This document shows, in pieces, positions 1 through 7,602 of a DNA stretch of 64,000 nucleotides. The notes under the pieces are model-generated. The model made no database searches, had not been told where the DNA came from, and saw only the letters and a program-made list of their open reading frames with translations. The translations under genes were made by a program, and so were the position numbers. Origin of the DNA: Terrisporobacter mayombei (GTDB lineage Bacteria > Bacillota > Clostridia > Peptostreptococcales > Peptostreptococcaceae); contig NZ_JAHZMP010000004.1 in NCBI RefSeq assembly GCF_020748465.1, positions 62,001 to 126,000 on the forward strand, in the 5' to 3' direction. Position 1 is the stretch's first letter, and every line of letters starts with the position of its first letter.

Positions 1-952
1 GTTCTGGTGTTATTGATTGTTGTCCATCAGATAAAGCCTTTTGAGGGTTATTATGAACTTCTATCATAAGACCGTCACATCCTGCAACTACAGCAGCTTT
101 TGACATAGACTCCACATATTCACTACTTCCTGTTCCATGACTTGGATCTACTATTATTGGTAAATGTGAATGTTTTTTTACTACAGGAATAGCACTTAGA
201 TCTAAAGTATTTCTAGTATAAGTTTCAAAAGTCCTTATTCCTCTTTCACATAAAATTATATTTTTATTTCCACCTGCCATAATATGCTCTGCGCTAAGAA
301 GCCATTCTTCTATTGTTGAAGATAGCCCTCTTTTTAATATTACTGGCTTGTCAGTTTTTCCTACTTGTTTTAATAAATCATAGTTTTGCATATTTCTTGC
401 ACCAATTTGTATTACATCAACAGTATTCATGAATTCATCTAAATAGCTAATTGACATAAGCTCAGATATAATAGGAAGGCCTGTTTCCTTCTTTGCAATT
501 TCCATTAATTTAAGTCCATCTAGTTCTAATCCTTGGAAACTATATGGAGAGGTTCTTGGCTTAAAAGCTCCTCCTCTTAAAAAGTTGGCTCCACTTTTTT
601 TTACTTTTCTTGCAATCTCAACAATTTGCTCTTCACTTTCCACAGCACAAGGTCCAGCTATTATTCCAAGGTGTTTATCTCCAATTTTATTACCATTTAT
701 ATTTACAATAGTATCTTCTGGATGGAATAATCTATTTGCTTTTTTATATGGTTCTTGAACCTTTAATAATTTTGATACACATTTTAAAGCTTTAACTTTT
801 TCTAAATCAGATTCTGATGTATCTCCTAATATTCCTATAACACAGTTGTGTTTTCCTTTTGAGACATTAACTCCTAAATTTTTATTTGTTATATAATTTA
901 CTACTTGATTTATATCGTCACTAGTGTAGTTTTTGTCCATTACTACAATCAT
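1..952 (-). CDS. aroF: 3-deoxy-7-phosphoheptulonate (DAHP) synthase, 3' end cut by window edge
   Basis: First step of the shikimate pathway: condenses phosphoenolpyruvate and erythrose 4-phosphate to DAHP. I translated the minus strand directly; 317 codons are open with no stop, so the last part of the protein lies outside the window. Visible motifs of the single-domain (KDO8P-synthase-like) class are GIIAGPCAVES, GANFLRGGAFKPRTSPYSFQ, IQIGARNMQN, LKRGLSSTIEEWL, LCERGIRT and VDPSHGTGSSEYV. A short N-terminal ferredoxin-like segment of about 70 residues precedes the barrel, as in the Thermotoga-type enzyme. The start ATG (950-952) follows a GGGAGG site. It lies 17 bases downstream of aroQ, so the two are almost certainly cotranscribed for aromatic amino acid synthesis. 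The family assignment is firm; allosteric behaviour is not readable from the sequence. Confidence 0.95.
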   Translation of the reverse strand, partial: MIVVMDKNYTSDDINQVVNYITNKNLGVNVSKGKHNCVIGILGDTSESDLEKVKALKCVSKLLKVQEPYKKANRLFHPEDTIVNINGNKIGDKHLGIIAGPCAVESEEQIVEIARKVKKSGANFLRGGAFKPRTSPYSFQGLELDGLKLMEIAKKETGLPIISELMSISYLDEFMNTVDVIQIGARNMQNYDLLKQVGKTDKPVILKRGLSSTIEEWLLSAEHIMAGGNKNIILCERGIRTFETYTRNTLDLSAIPVVKKHSHLPIIVDPSHGTGSSEYVESMSKAAVVAGCDGLMIEVHNNPQKALSDGQQSITPE

Positions 953-969
953 AGTTTGCCTCCCTCTAT

Positions 970-1242
970 TTAGCGGTGATTTTCTTCATTTTGTATCAGT
1001 TTGCTTAAATTCATTAGATTTCTAAAAAATCCTTCTAATACAAATCTATAATCCTTGTTTTTTAAATAAGATAAATTTTTTTGAATAACTTCTTCTTCTC
1101 TCTTAGCATTTAAAATTCCTATTTCTTGCTCTTTTTTGCATCTTGATATTTCTTTTGATATATCCATACGTCTTTCAAATAATTCAGTTATCTGCTTATC
1201 TATTTCATCTATCTCATCTCTATAATTCTTTAAGTTGTCCAT
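970..1242 (-). CDS. aroQ: Chorismate mutase (AroQ class)
   Basis: Converts chorismate to prephenate for phenylalanine and tyrosine synthesis. The 90-residue protein has the usual length and layout of a stand-alone AroQ domain: a long first helix with RDEIDEIDKQITELFERRM, then ISRCKK, then a helix beginning NAKREEEVI. The Arg and Lys residues that bind chorismate in this family are present. It is the first gene of an aroQ-aroF pair; a stand-alone mutase next to a DAHP synthase is common and can impart feedback inhibition on the synthase, but that is inference here. A GAAAGGAAG site precedes the ATG. The terminator-like hairpin 27 bases upstream suggests control by attenuation. Confidence 0.93.
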   Translation of the reverse strand: MDNLKNYRDEIDEIDKQITELFERRMDISKEISRCKKEQEIGILNAKREEEVIQKNLSYLKNKDYRFVLEGFFRNLMNLSKLIQNEENHR

Positions 1243-1268
1243 AATTTTCTTCCTTTCTTATTCAATTT

Positions 1269-1293
1269 AAAAAAGAGAGCTTATGAGCTCTCT
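1269..1293 (-). terminator. Intrinsic terminator in the aroQ leader
   Basis: On the minus strand an 8-bp stem (AGAGAGCT/AGCTCTCT, 4-base loop) is followed by a run of T. It ends only about 27 bases before aroQ. It could simply end the CPBP protease transcript, or act as an attenuator for aroQ-aroF; its position just before the aroQ ribosome site favours the second reading. Confidence 0.75.
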
Positions 1294-1296
1294 AAT

Positions 1297-1384
1297 AATA
1301 TCTAATTTATGTAGATATTTCAATAGTTTCTTATTTATTTTATTATTATAAGAAATCTATAAGTATAAGTGAACTCACAATCAT
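1297..1384 (-). promoter_or_regulatory. Attenuator-like leader with short leader ORF
   Basis: Upstream of the aroQ terminator the minus strand holds a 12-codon open frame (1346-1384, MIVSSLILIDFL) just after an AGGAAG. Two further hairpins follow: ATAAGAAATCTA (1348-1359) can pair with TAGTTTCTTAT (1324-1334), and an 8-bp stem joins 1297-1304 to 1312-1319. The leader stop overlaps the first hairpin. A leader ORF followed by stacked hairpins and a terminator looks like transcription attenuation, but the peptide has only one aromatic codon (Phe), so aromatic sensing is not clear. I see no T-box AGGGUGG core. Confidence 0.4.
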
Positions 1385-1445
1385 GATCTTCCTTTTACTT
1401 ATTATTTTATCAAGTCATTTTAGTTATTCCATATTTATTAAAAAC

Positions 1446-2177
1446 TTACCTTGCAAAAAAAACATTTATCAAACTATGTACAAATATACATAAATAAATA
1501 TCTTTATATTTTATTTTAACTATTCCAAGTATAAAGGCTATTATTAAGCCAAGGAATACTTTCGAAATAATTATATCTATTGTAAAAAATGAACTACCAA
1601 CTACACTTAAGTTCTGACTTACTATGTCCCAATAACCTATTTTAAATAAAGCTGATAACAAACTTACAATTACTAAAACTTTTTTTTCATCTTTTTGGAA
1701 ACTTCTAATATAGTTCCATACATAATCTCTAAAAATCACTTCTTCAAATATAGGTTGCGCTATTAAAGCTAATGTAAGTATTATTAAATTAGATGATACA
1801 TATCCACCATAAAAATATGGTGATACAAATATGGCACATAAAGCTGCCCCACCTAATATTAATCTTATATATTTATTATCATATCTGTTATTTAACTTAA
1901 CCAGCCTTTGTCCTGGTGGATTGAATAAATCATTTCCCCTCAAAATAAGAGAAAGACTTATGCCAACTAACATAATAGATATAATATTAGCAATATTAAC
2001 ATTTTCCAATGTGAAGTTTAACTGACTTAAAAATATATATTTTATAATTACCCTAGCAATCTGTACTATAACCAGCAAAATAATAGCATCTAAAACATAT
2101 TCTTTATTTTTAGAAATATATCTATCTTCTTTTATATTCAAACATATCACCCACAATTTATTTTGTATAGTATTCAT
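1446..2177 (-). CDS. CPBP family intramembrane metalloprotease
   Basis: A 243-residue protein with about seven hydrophobic segments, so it is an inner-membrane protein. The CPBP (CAAX/Abi) glutamate motif FEEVIFRDYVW (EExxxR) sits near residue 145, and a C-terminal HSLINVFF supplies a conserved histidine, both expected for the metal site. Members of this family cleave prenylated proteins or process and give immunity to peptides; the substrate here is unknown. No bacteriocin or RiPP gene adjoins it, so a housekeeping role is as likely as immunity. It runs in the same direction as aroQ but is separated by about 200 bases containing the leader hairpins. Confidence 0.85.
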   Translation of the reverse strand: MNTIQNKLWVICLNIKEDRYISKNKEYVLDAIILLVIVQIARVIIKYIFLSQLNFTLENVNIANIISIMLVGISLSLILRGNDLFNPPGQRLVKLNNRYDNKYIRLILGGAALCAIFVSPYFYGGYVSSNLIILTLALIAQPIFEEVIFRDYVWNYIRSFQKDEKKVLVIVSLLSALFKIGYWDIVSQNLSVVGSSFFTIDIIISKVFLGLIIAFILGIVKIKYKDIYLCIFVHSLINVFFAR

Positions 2178-2235
2178 TATAGCACAGTATTAGTAATATA
2201 TAGAAATATAAAATCATAATAATTTAAGTCTTTAA

Positions 2236-2547
2236 TTAGTCATATAATCCATTTAAAACTCTACAAACTGTCGCCTTACTCCATGAAGTTTCTTTTGATA
2301 TTTCTCTGTAACTAAGTCCATCATTTCTTAGTTCTTTTATTTGCTCAATATCTGAGTCCTTAATTTGTTTTTCTTTTGGTTTCAGATTGTTTCTTAATAA
2401 TCTTAAATGTTCAATCTCCTCTTTTAAACTCTCTATTTCCATTTGTTTTGCTCTTAATTTTTCTTCGTAAGCATCTCTCATTTCATTAAACTCTTTAATA
2501 TAATTAACTTTCCAATCATCTGGTGATTTTGTTTTAAATAATCCCAT
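2236..2547 (-). CDS. Small coiled-coil protein with C-terminal helix-turn-helix
   Basis: A 103-residue protein I do not recognise by name. Residues of roughly 15-60 form a charged heptad-rich helix (EEKLRAKQMEIESLKEEIEHL), probably a coiled-coil dimerisation region. Residues 68-103 fit a resolvase/Hin-type helix-turn-helix (IEQIKELRNDGLSYREISKE, then a recognition helix WSKATVCRVLN). It is therefore a likely DNA-binding protein without a catalytic domain. No recombinase or phage gene flanks it. Function unknown. Confidence 0.7.
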   Translation of the reverse strand: MGLFKTKSPDDWKVNYIKEFNEMRDAYEEKLRAKQMEIESLKEEIEHLRLLRNNLKPKEKQIKDSDIEQIKELRNDGLSYREISKETSWSKATVCRVLNGLYD

Positions 2548-2941
2548 TTTATTACACCTCTATTCATATTTATTTCCTTCAATATAAGATAATTTCTTTA
2601 TTTCCAACGAAATTCCTTGTAATTTACAATTAAATCTATTCTAAAAATTAGTCTAAAATTCAACCTTTTTTATTAATTTTCAAAATATTATTTTGTTTTT
2701 CTATGAATTAAGAGTATCTTCTTGGTTAAATATTAAAATAATAATATTTAATTTGTATTGACGTAGGATTTATTCTTGTAATGTGATATTATAAATTAGA
2801 TAAAAAATATATAAAATTAACTTCTCTTTACACACTATATATCTTTCCTATGATATTAAACTAACATATGGGAATTTTTCTTTAGGTACATTTGTTGCTT
2901 AAAATTTAGAGAAGTAAAATTTATAAAGAGAGGTCGTAAAT
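2548..2941. other. 394-base intergenic region before the DEAD-box helicase
   Basis: A very AT-rich stretch between divergent genes. The only clear signals are the candidate helicase promoter at 2827-2854 and the ribosome site GAGAGG before 2942. A second -35-like TTGACG at 2758 has no well-placed -10. No further ORF or RNA structure is convincing. Confidence 0.6.
2827..2854 (+). promoter_or_regulatory. Candidate SigA promoter of the helicase gene
   Basis: TTTACA (2827-2832), 16-base spacer, TATGAT (2849-2854). It would give an untranslated leader of about 80 bases, and long leaders are common for cold-inducible helicase genes. Confidence 0.5.
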
Positions 2942-4048
2942 ATGAATTTTAAAGAATTAGGCATAGGTAATGACTTTGTAAATGAGTTAAGTCAAATGGG
3001 AATAAAAACTCCTACACCTATACAAGAAGAAGCTATTCCTTTAATTTTAAATAAAAAAGATATAATTGCTCAATCTCAAACTGGTACAGGTAAAACTTTC
3101 GCCTTCTTATTACCAATGTTTGAGAATATTAACCCAAAAGATAATAATATTCAAGGATTAATTATTACCCCAACTAGAGAACTTGCTATTCAGATAAGTG
3201 AAGCTGCTCAAAAATTGAATAAAGCTGAAGAAATAAATATATTAGCTGCTTACGGTGGAAAAGATATAAAATCTCAATTAAATAAATTAAAAAGAAGTAT
3301 TCATTTAGTAATTGCTACTCCTGGTAGGCTTTTAGATCATTTAGATAGAGATTCTATAAATCTTAGTAAGTTAAAAACACTTGTTATAGATGAAGCTGAC
3401 CAAATGCTTTTAATGGGCTTTAAGAACGAGATGGAAGCCATTATAAAAGAAACTAATAAAAAAAGACAAACTTTGTGCTTTTCAGCAACTATGGATTCTG
3501 ATGTAAAGAAACTAGCTTTCAGACATACAAAAGATCCTGCCGAAATAACAATAAAGAGTAAAGAAATAACTTTAGACAGTATTAGACAGGAAGTTGTTGA
3601 AACTACAGATAGACATAAAAAAGATGCTTTGTGTAAAGTGTTGAATGAAGATAATCCATTTATGGCAATTATTTTTTGTAGAACAAAAAGAAGAGTTGAT
3701 GCTTTAGAAGAGGCTCTTGCTATTGATGGCTATAATTGTGAAAAATTACATAGTGATATTTCTCAATCTAAGCGTGAGAGAATAATGAAATCTTTTAGAA
3801 AAGCTGATATTCAGTATCTGATTGCTACGGATGTAGCCTCTAGGGGTCTTGATATTACTGGTGTAACCCATATTTATAACTATGATATACCAGAAGCTAG
3901 TGAAGATTATATTCATCGTATAGGTAGAACTGGTAGAGCTGGAGAAGATGGCTATACTTGTATGTTTGTTGATCCTAAAAATACTAGAACCTTAGAAGAA
4001 ATTGAAAGTGATATTAAATATAAAATTCCTAGAAGAGTTTTAGAATAA
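2942..4048 (+). CDS. DEAD-box ATP-dependent RNA helicase
   Basis: Unwinds short RNA duplexes in mRNA turnover, ribosome assembly or cold adaptation. All helicase motifs are visible in order: an N-terminal Q motif (TPTPIQEEAIP), motif I AQSQTGTGKT, Ia PTRELAIQ, Ib TPGRLLDH, II VIDEADQML (DEAD), III SAT, IV IIFCRTKRR, V ATDVASRGLD and VI HRIGRTGRAG. At 368 residues it stops just after the second RecA-like domain, so it lacks the long RNA-binding tail of CshA/DbpA-type proteins and is a minimal-core helicase. It is monocistronic: it has its own promoter upstream and a terminator right after it. The exact paralogue name cannot be decided from sequence alone. Confidence 0.95.
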   Translation: MNFKELGIGNDFVNELSQMGIKTPTPIQEEAIPLILNKKDIIAQSQTGTGKTFAFLLPMFENINPKDNNIQGLIITPTRELAIQISEAAQKLNKAEEINILAAYGGKDIKSQLNKLKRSIHLVIATPGRLLDHLDRDSINLSKLKTLVIDEADQMLLMGFKNEMEAIIKETNKKRQTLCFSATMDSDVKKLAFRHTKDPAEITIKSKEITLDSIRQEVVETTDRHKKDALCKVLNEDNPFMAIIFCRTKRRVDALEEALAIDGYNCEKLHSDISQSKRERIMKSFRKADIQYLIATDVASRGLDITGVTHIYNYDIPEASEDYIHRIGRTGRAGEDGYTCMFVDPKNTRTLEEIESDIKYKIPRRVLE

Positions 4049-4054
4049 TTTAAT

Positions 4055-4088
4055 AAAAAAACCTATCTAATTTTAGATAGGTTTTTTA
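4055..4088. terminator. Bidirectional terminator after the helicase
   Basis: Inverted repeat AACCTATCTAA/TTAGATAGGTT flanked by A on the left and T on the right. It ends the helicase transcript and overlaps the stop of the convergent gene. Confidence 0.85.
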
Positions 4089-4352
4089 ATTATGATCAAT
4101 CATAAATTTAAATTTAATACATAAATCATGCTTACATAAATCTATCAACTTGTAGGCAACGTGATTTTTCGGTTCATTATCATCCTCATCTTCATCGATT
4201 CCTATAGATACTATTTTTTGATTTTCATAATCAAATTTAATATTAATATTAGGTGTATAAAAGTCTTTTATATCCACAGAAAAGTCATATAGTTTATCTT
4301 GTTTATTACTTTCAATACTCTTAATTATTAAATGTTTATTTTCAAATAACAA
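4086..4352 (-). CDS. Hypothetical protein (88 aa)
   Basis: I do not recognise this protein. It has no signal peptide or membrane segment, is rich in Asp/Glu in the middle (IGIDEDEDDNEP) and carries two cysteines in LIDLCKHDLCIKF. An AAGGATGG site lies about 12 bases before the ATG. It is convergent with the helicase gene and shares its terminator. Alternating hydrophobic/charged residues suggest a small beta-rich cytoplasmic domain. Function unknown. Confidence 0.6.
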   Translation of the reverse strand: MLFENKHLIIKSIESNKQDKLYDFSVDIKDFYTPNINIKFDYENQKIVSIGIDEDEDDNEPKNHVAYKLIDLCKHDLCIKFKFMIDHN

Positions 4353-4405
4353 ATTATCACCATCCTTATATAATCTATATTTTCCATACTTAGTAAATTT
4401 ATAAA

Positions 4406-4444
4406 TAAAAAACAGTATTAATTTATTTATTAATACTGTTTTTC
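4406..4444. terminator. Bidirectional terminator
   Basis: AAAACAGTATTAA and TTAATACTGTTTTT form a stem of about 13 bp with T runs on both strands. It ends the YaiI-family gene on the minus strand. Confidence 0.8.
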
Positions 4445-4470
4445 ATATCTTTTTTATTTTAAGATTATTT

Positions 4471-4917
4471 TTAATTACTAATAAGGAATTTTTTGCAAAC
4501 TTCAACTAAAGTTTTTTCAAAATTATTATTGTCTTCGTTAGATCTTTTCTTAGGTCCTTTAACTTTGCCTCCACTTTTTCTAATTTTTTTAGATATATGT
4601 CTGTTATAAAGTAACCTATCAATATTGTCATTTGTATAGATTAAACCATTTTGATTTATAACATAAGATGCTTTATTAATTGCCATTGCTGCTAAACCAT
4701 AATCTTGTGTTATAACAATATCTTCTTTTTGAACAAGATTTATAAGTGCAAAATCAACAGAATCTGCTCCTTTCGAAAATACCATTGTTTTTGCTCCTTC
4801 TTTATTAAAAACATGGGAGGTATCACACATTATAATAACATCTATATTAAATTGTTTTGATACCTTTATTGTTAAATCTATTACTGGACATCCATCTCCA
4901 TCAATTAATATTTTCAT
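4471..4917 (-). CDS. YaiI/YqxD family protein (DUF188)
   Basis: A 148-residue protein of the UPF0178 family. It opens with the hallmark MKILIDGDGCPV and carries SKGADSVDFALINL and VITQDYGLAAMAI, a PIN-like acidic arrangement (Asp7, Asp9 and later Asp residues). The C-terminal part is basic (GGKVKGPKKRS), which would suit nucleic-acid binding. No biochemical function is established for the family as far as I know. It lies 15 bases downstream of the rsgI-like gene on the same strand and may be the last gene of a sigI-rsgI-yaiI unit, ended by the hairpin at 4406-4444. Confidence 0.88.
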   Translation of the reverse strand: MKILIDGDGCPVIDLTIKVSKQFNIDVIIMCDTSHVFNKEGAKTMVFSKGADSVDFALINLVQKEDIVITQDYGLAAMAINKASYVINQNGLIYTNDNIDRLLYNRHISKKIRKSGGKVKGPKKRSNEDNNNFEKTLVEVCKKFLISN

Positions 4918-4932
4918 ATTATCTCCTATTTT

Positions 4933-5772
4933 TTAATCATCATCTTCATTGCCATCATCGTCATCATCATCGTCGCCCTCAGATTCATTTTCAGTTCTAT
5001 CTTCTAACTCGTCTTGCAACTCATCCATAACTTCTTCATTTAAATAAACATTATCTTTACCATTTGCACCTAAAAGAGTCATAATTTCATCTACAGACAT
5101 GTTTTCTATTGTATCTTCTAAAGTATCTTCATCTAGATCACATAATGCCTCATATCTACCTATACTCACACCTTTTTCTTTTGCAAGTGCTATATCTTCT
5201 TCAGTTCCTTTTAAATAAACAAACTTTGTATTATTTAATCCTTTACTAACCATATCTTTTACTTCATTTTCATACTTATCATTACTAATTTTATTAGTAA
5301 AGGTAAATCCTACTATACCTTCTTTACTATCACCATGATTTTTACTTAAATACTGTTCTAATATCTTTATTCCTTCTTCCAATGTTTTACCCTTTAATTC
5401 CTCTAGGTTAATTCTCTTGCCATCATCATTAAATCCATAAACATTGACTATATTTTTATTTTTATCTAATTCAAACTCAATACTTGGGTTGATATCTATA
5501 GACATTAAGGCATAAGTCCCATCTTTAGTATTATTTTTTACTATAGGTACTACTAATAATACTAGCATTGCAGCAATAGTCAAAAAAGGTATGATTTTAT
5601 TTTTCATAGTATTTCTACTTTTAGTTAATTTATATAAGTCCTCTTCTAAGAAAATTATTGTGTCTCCAACTTGCATGTTTTCCTTATTTCTTATCCTAAC
5701 AACAGTAGAGTCGTCTTTTAGAACTAAGGAATATTTTTCTTTTACTTCAAGTATAATTCCTTTATTATACAT
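4933..5772 (-). CDS. rsgI: RsgI-type membrane anti-sigma factor
   Basis: Predicted to bind and hold the SigI-type sigma factor encoded 8 bases upstream. Residues 1-50 form the cytoplasmic RsgI N-terminal domain (GIILEVKEKYSLVLKDDSTV, VGDTIIF). Residues about 58-78 are a single membrane segment, and the rest lies outside the cell. Right after the membrane comes SIDINPSIEFELD, the conserved juxtamembrane RsgI segment whose Asn-Pro bond is reported to self-cleave in related proteins. The remaining exterior part has no recognisable carbohydrate-binding module, unlike clostridial RsgI polysaccharide sensors, and ends in an Asp/Glu-only tail after residue 263. A cation or cell-wall signal is possible but is only a guess. 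Confidence 0.85.
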   Translation of the reverse strand: MYNKGIILEVKEKYSLVLKDDSTVVRIRNKENMQVGDTIIFLEEDLYKLTKSRNTMKNKIIPFLTIAAMLVLLVVPIVKNNTKDGTYALMSIDINPSIEFELDKNKNIVNVYGFNDDGKRINLEELKGKTLEEGIKILEQYLSKNHGDSKEGIVGFTFTNKISNDKYENEVKDMVSKGLNNTKFVYLKGTEEDIALAKEKGVSIGRYEALCDLDEDTLEDTIENMSVDEIMTLLGANGKDNVYLNEEVMDELQDELEDRTENESEGDDDDDDDGNEDDD

Positions 5773-5780
5773 AATTCAAC

Positions 5781-6431
5781 CTACCTTTTTATCCATAATT
5801 TTAAATTTCTATAATTCTTATCAAATATTATAATTACTGTAATAATAAATTTTTTACTACCTTTAATTATTTTTTCTGTTACATTAAATTGAAGTGAAAT
5901 TCTTTTTATTGGTAATCTCTTTTTTTCATACATAAAATCTACTAGGGGGTTTTCTTTGCTGACCTTTTCAGATAGGTTTATAGCATTTTCTCTTGTTTTT
6001 TTATGTTTTGGAGCGTCATCAACTAAATCCTCAAAATCAAAACCAAATTCCTTCATATGCAACTTTAAATTTTCTATTTCATCTTTTAAATGGTTTTTGT
6101 CTTCTTTAGGATTAATAATTTCTTCACTAAATTCTATACCTTCTTTTTTTAAACTTTCTAAGGATGGGTCTAAACGATGTTTGTTTTCTTTTAATAAATA
6201 GTTTTTTATTCTACTACTTATTACTAAACTTGCAAATGGTAGAAATGGACCTTTATCTTCACTATATTTTTTCATAGCTTCATGAAATGCCAGTACACCT
6301 ATACTAAACTCTTCATCATTTTCAATGGAAACATATCTCTTAGTTACTTTGCTTATTGATTTAATGATAAAAGGAAAATGTTCTTCAATAAATTCATTTT
6401 CCTCTGTGAAATTGCTTATTTTTAAATTCAT
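5781..6431 (-). CDS. sigI: SigI-type RNA polymerase sigma factor
   Basis: A 216-residue sigma-70-family protein of the SigI group. The core-binding region shows DEEFSIGVLAFHEAMKKYSED and PFLPFASLVISSRIKNYLLKE (region 2). The C-terminal part (IKRISLQFNVTEKIIKGSKK) is the SigI-specific DNA-binding domain in place of a normal region 4. It is followed after 8 bases by its membrane anti-sigma partner, the standard sigI-rsgI arrangement. In Bacillus this pair answers heat and envelope stress; in cellulolytic clostridia it answers polysaccharides. Here the trigger is unknown. An 18-bp palindrome lies about 95 bases upstream. Confidence 0.88.
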   Translation of the reverse strand: MNLKISNFTEENEFIEEHFPFIIKSISKVTKRYVSIENDEEFSIGVLAFHEAMKKYSEDKGPFLPFASLVISSRIKNYLLKENKHRLDPSLESLKKEGIEFSEEIINPKEDKNHLKDEIENLKLHMKEFGFDFEDLVDDAPKHKKTRENAINLSEKVSKENPLVDFMYEKKRLPIKRISLQFNVTEKIIKGSKKFIITVIIIFDKNYRNLKLWIKR

Positions 6432-6526
6432 TTATCTTCCTTTCTTTGTAATTTATATTCACTTATTTATAATAATTAAAATTGTAATCCTAGTTTTATG
6501 GCGAAAGAATCCAACTTCAATTCCTT

Positions 6527-6544
6527 TTGTATTATATAATACAA
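6527..6544. promoter_or_regulatory. 18-bp perfect palindrome upstream of sigI
   Basis: TTGTATTATATAATACAA is a perfect inverted repeat between sigI and the aldo/keto reductase terminator. It could be an operator or overlapping -10 elements. No cognate regulator is evident nearby. Confidence 0.35.
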
Positions 6545-6594
6545 TTACTATTTATTATTTAGGTACTTTTTCCCTTGTTAGCAGAATTTTTTTA

Positions 6595-6621
6595 ACAAAA
6601 AAAGAGATTTAAAAATCTCTT
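6595..6621 (-). terminator. Terminator of the aldo/keto reductase gene
   Basis: On the minus strand AGAGATTT-TTA-AATCTCT is followed by seven T. The stem begins at the stop codon. Confidence 0.8.
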
Positions 6622-7452
6622 TTATACTACTTTATATAAATTTTCATATTTTTGTGGTTTCATTCTTTCATTTTTATTAATAGAATCTATTTCGTCAATA
6701 TCTTCTTTTTCTATCTCAAAATCAAATATATTAATATTTTCTTTAATTCTATTAAGTTTACTTGTTTTTGGTATGGCAATGACGTTATTTTGTAAATGCC
6801 ATCTTAATATTATTTGTGCCTCACTTTTATTATATTTTTGAGATAATTTTTTAATTATGGTATTGGATGACAACTGTCCTCTCATTATGGGACTCCATGC
6901 TTGAACTACAATATTATGTCTTTTGCAGACTTTTAATAATTCTTTTTCTGAACGTTTAGGATGTATTTCTATTTGATTTACCATAGGGTTTATTTCTGAA
7001 AAACCTATAATTTCTTCTATTTGCTTTACTGTAAAATTACAAACGCCTATTGCTCTAACCTTTTTTTCTTTGTATAAATACTCCATAGCTCTCCAAGTTT
7101 CTTTAATGTTTTCTGTTGGCCAATGTACTAAGTATAAGTCTATGTATTCCAATCCCAACTTGTCCAAAGATTTATTAAAAGCATTTATTGTATTTTCATA
7201 TCCATCATCATCAATCCATACCTTCGTAGTTACAAATAATTCTTCTCTATGTATACCAGACTCTCTGATACCTTTACCTATACCTTCTTCATTATTATAA
7301 AATGATGCTGTATCTATATTTCTATATCCTAAATCAATTGATTCTTTTATAATATTACAAGCTTCATTATTTTCGTTTTGTAACTTATATGTTCCAAAAC
7401 CTACAATAGGAATTTCTACCCCATTAGATAATTGTCTAATCCTTCTTTCCAT
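6622..7452 (-). CDS. Aldo/keto reductase
   Basis: NADPH-dependent reduction of aldehydes or ketones. The 276-residue length is usual for the AKR fold. Visible motifs are VGFGTYKL, YRNIDTASFYNNE (catalytic Asp and Tyr), FVTTKVW (Lys), LYLVHWP (His) and the C-terminal IPKTSKLNRIKENI cofactor-binding loop. The substrate cannot be told from the sequence; relatives reduce methylglyoxal, 2,5-diketogluconate or prostaglandins in assays. It is a single-gene unit with its own terminator. Confidence 0.92.
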   Translation of the reverse strand: MERRIRQLSNGVEIPIVGFGTYKLQNENNEACNIIKESIDLGYRNIDTASFYNNEEGIGKGIRESGIHREELFVTTKVWIDDDGYENTINAFNKSLDKLGLEYIDLYLVHWPTENIKETWRAMEYLYKEKKVRAIGVCNFTVKQIEEIIGFSEINPMVNQIEIHPKRSEKELLKVCKRHNIVVQAWSPIMRGQLSSNTIIKKLSQKYNKSEAQIILRWHLQNNVIAIPKTSKLNRIKENINIFDFEIEKEDIDEIDSINKNERMKPQKYENLYKVV

Positions 7453-7542
7453 TTTTTAACCTCCACTAAAATGTCATTCACATACCCACAATTTTAATAA
7501 TATATTATTTATTGTGAACCAGCAACTATATTAATATAACCA

Positions 7543-7584
7543 AAAACACCTTAAATATATATAATATATTTAAGGTGTTTTTTT
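7543..7584. terminator. Bidirectional terminator after the ABC exporter operon
   Basis: AACACCTTAAATATA and TATATTTAAGGTGTT form a stem of about 15 bp with flanking T runs. Confidence 0.85.
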
Positions 7585-7602
7585 CTTTATATATAATTAT
7601 AT

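Noticed and set aside
2758..2792. TTGACG with a TATTAT as an alternative helicase promoter
   Set aside because: The spacer would be 23 bases, too long for SigA; the pair at 2827-2854 fits better.
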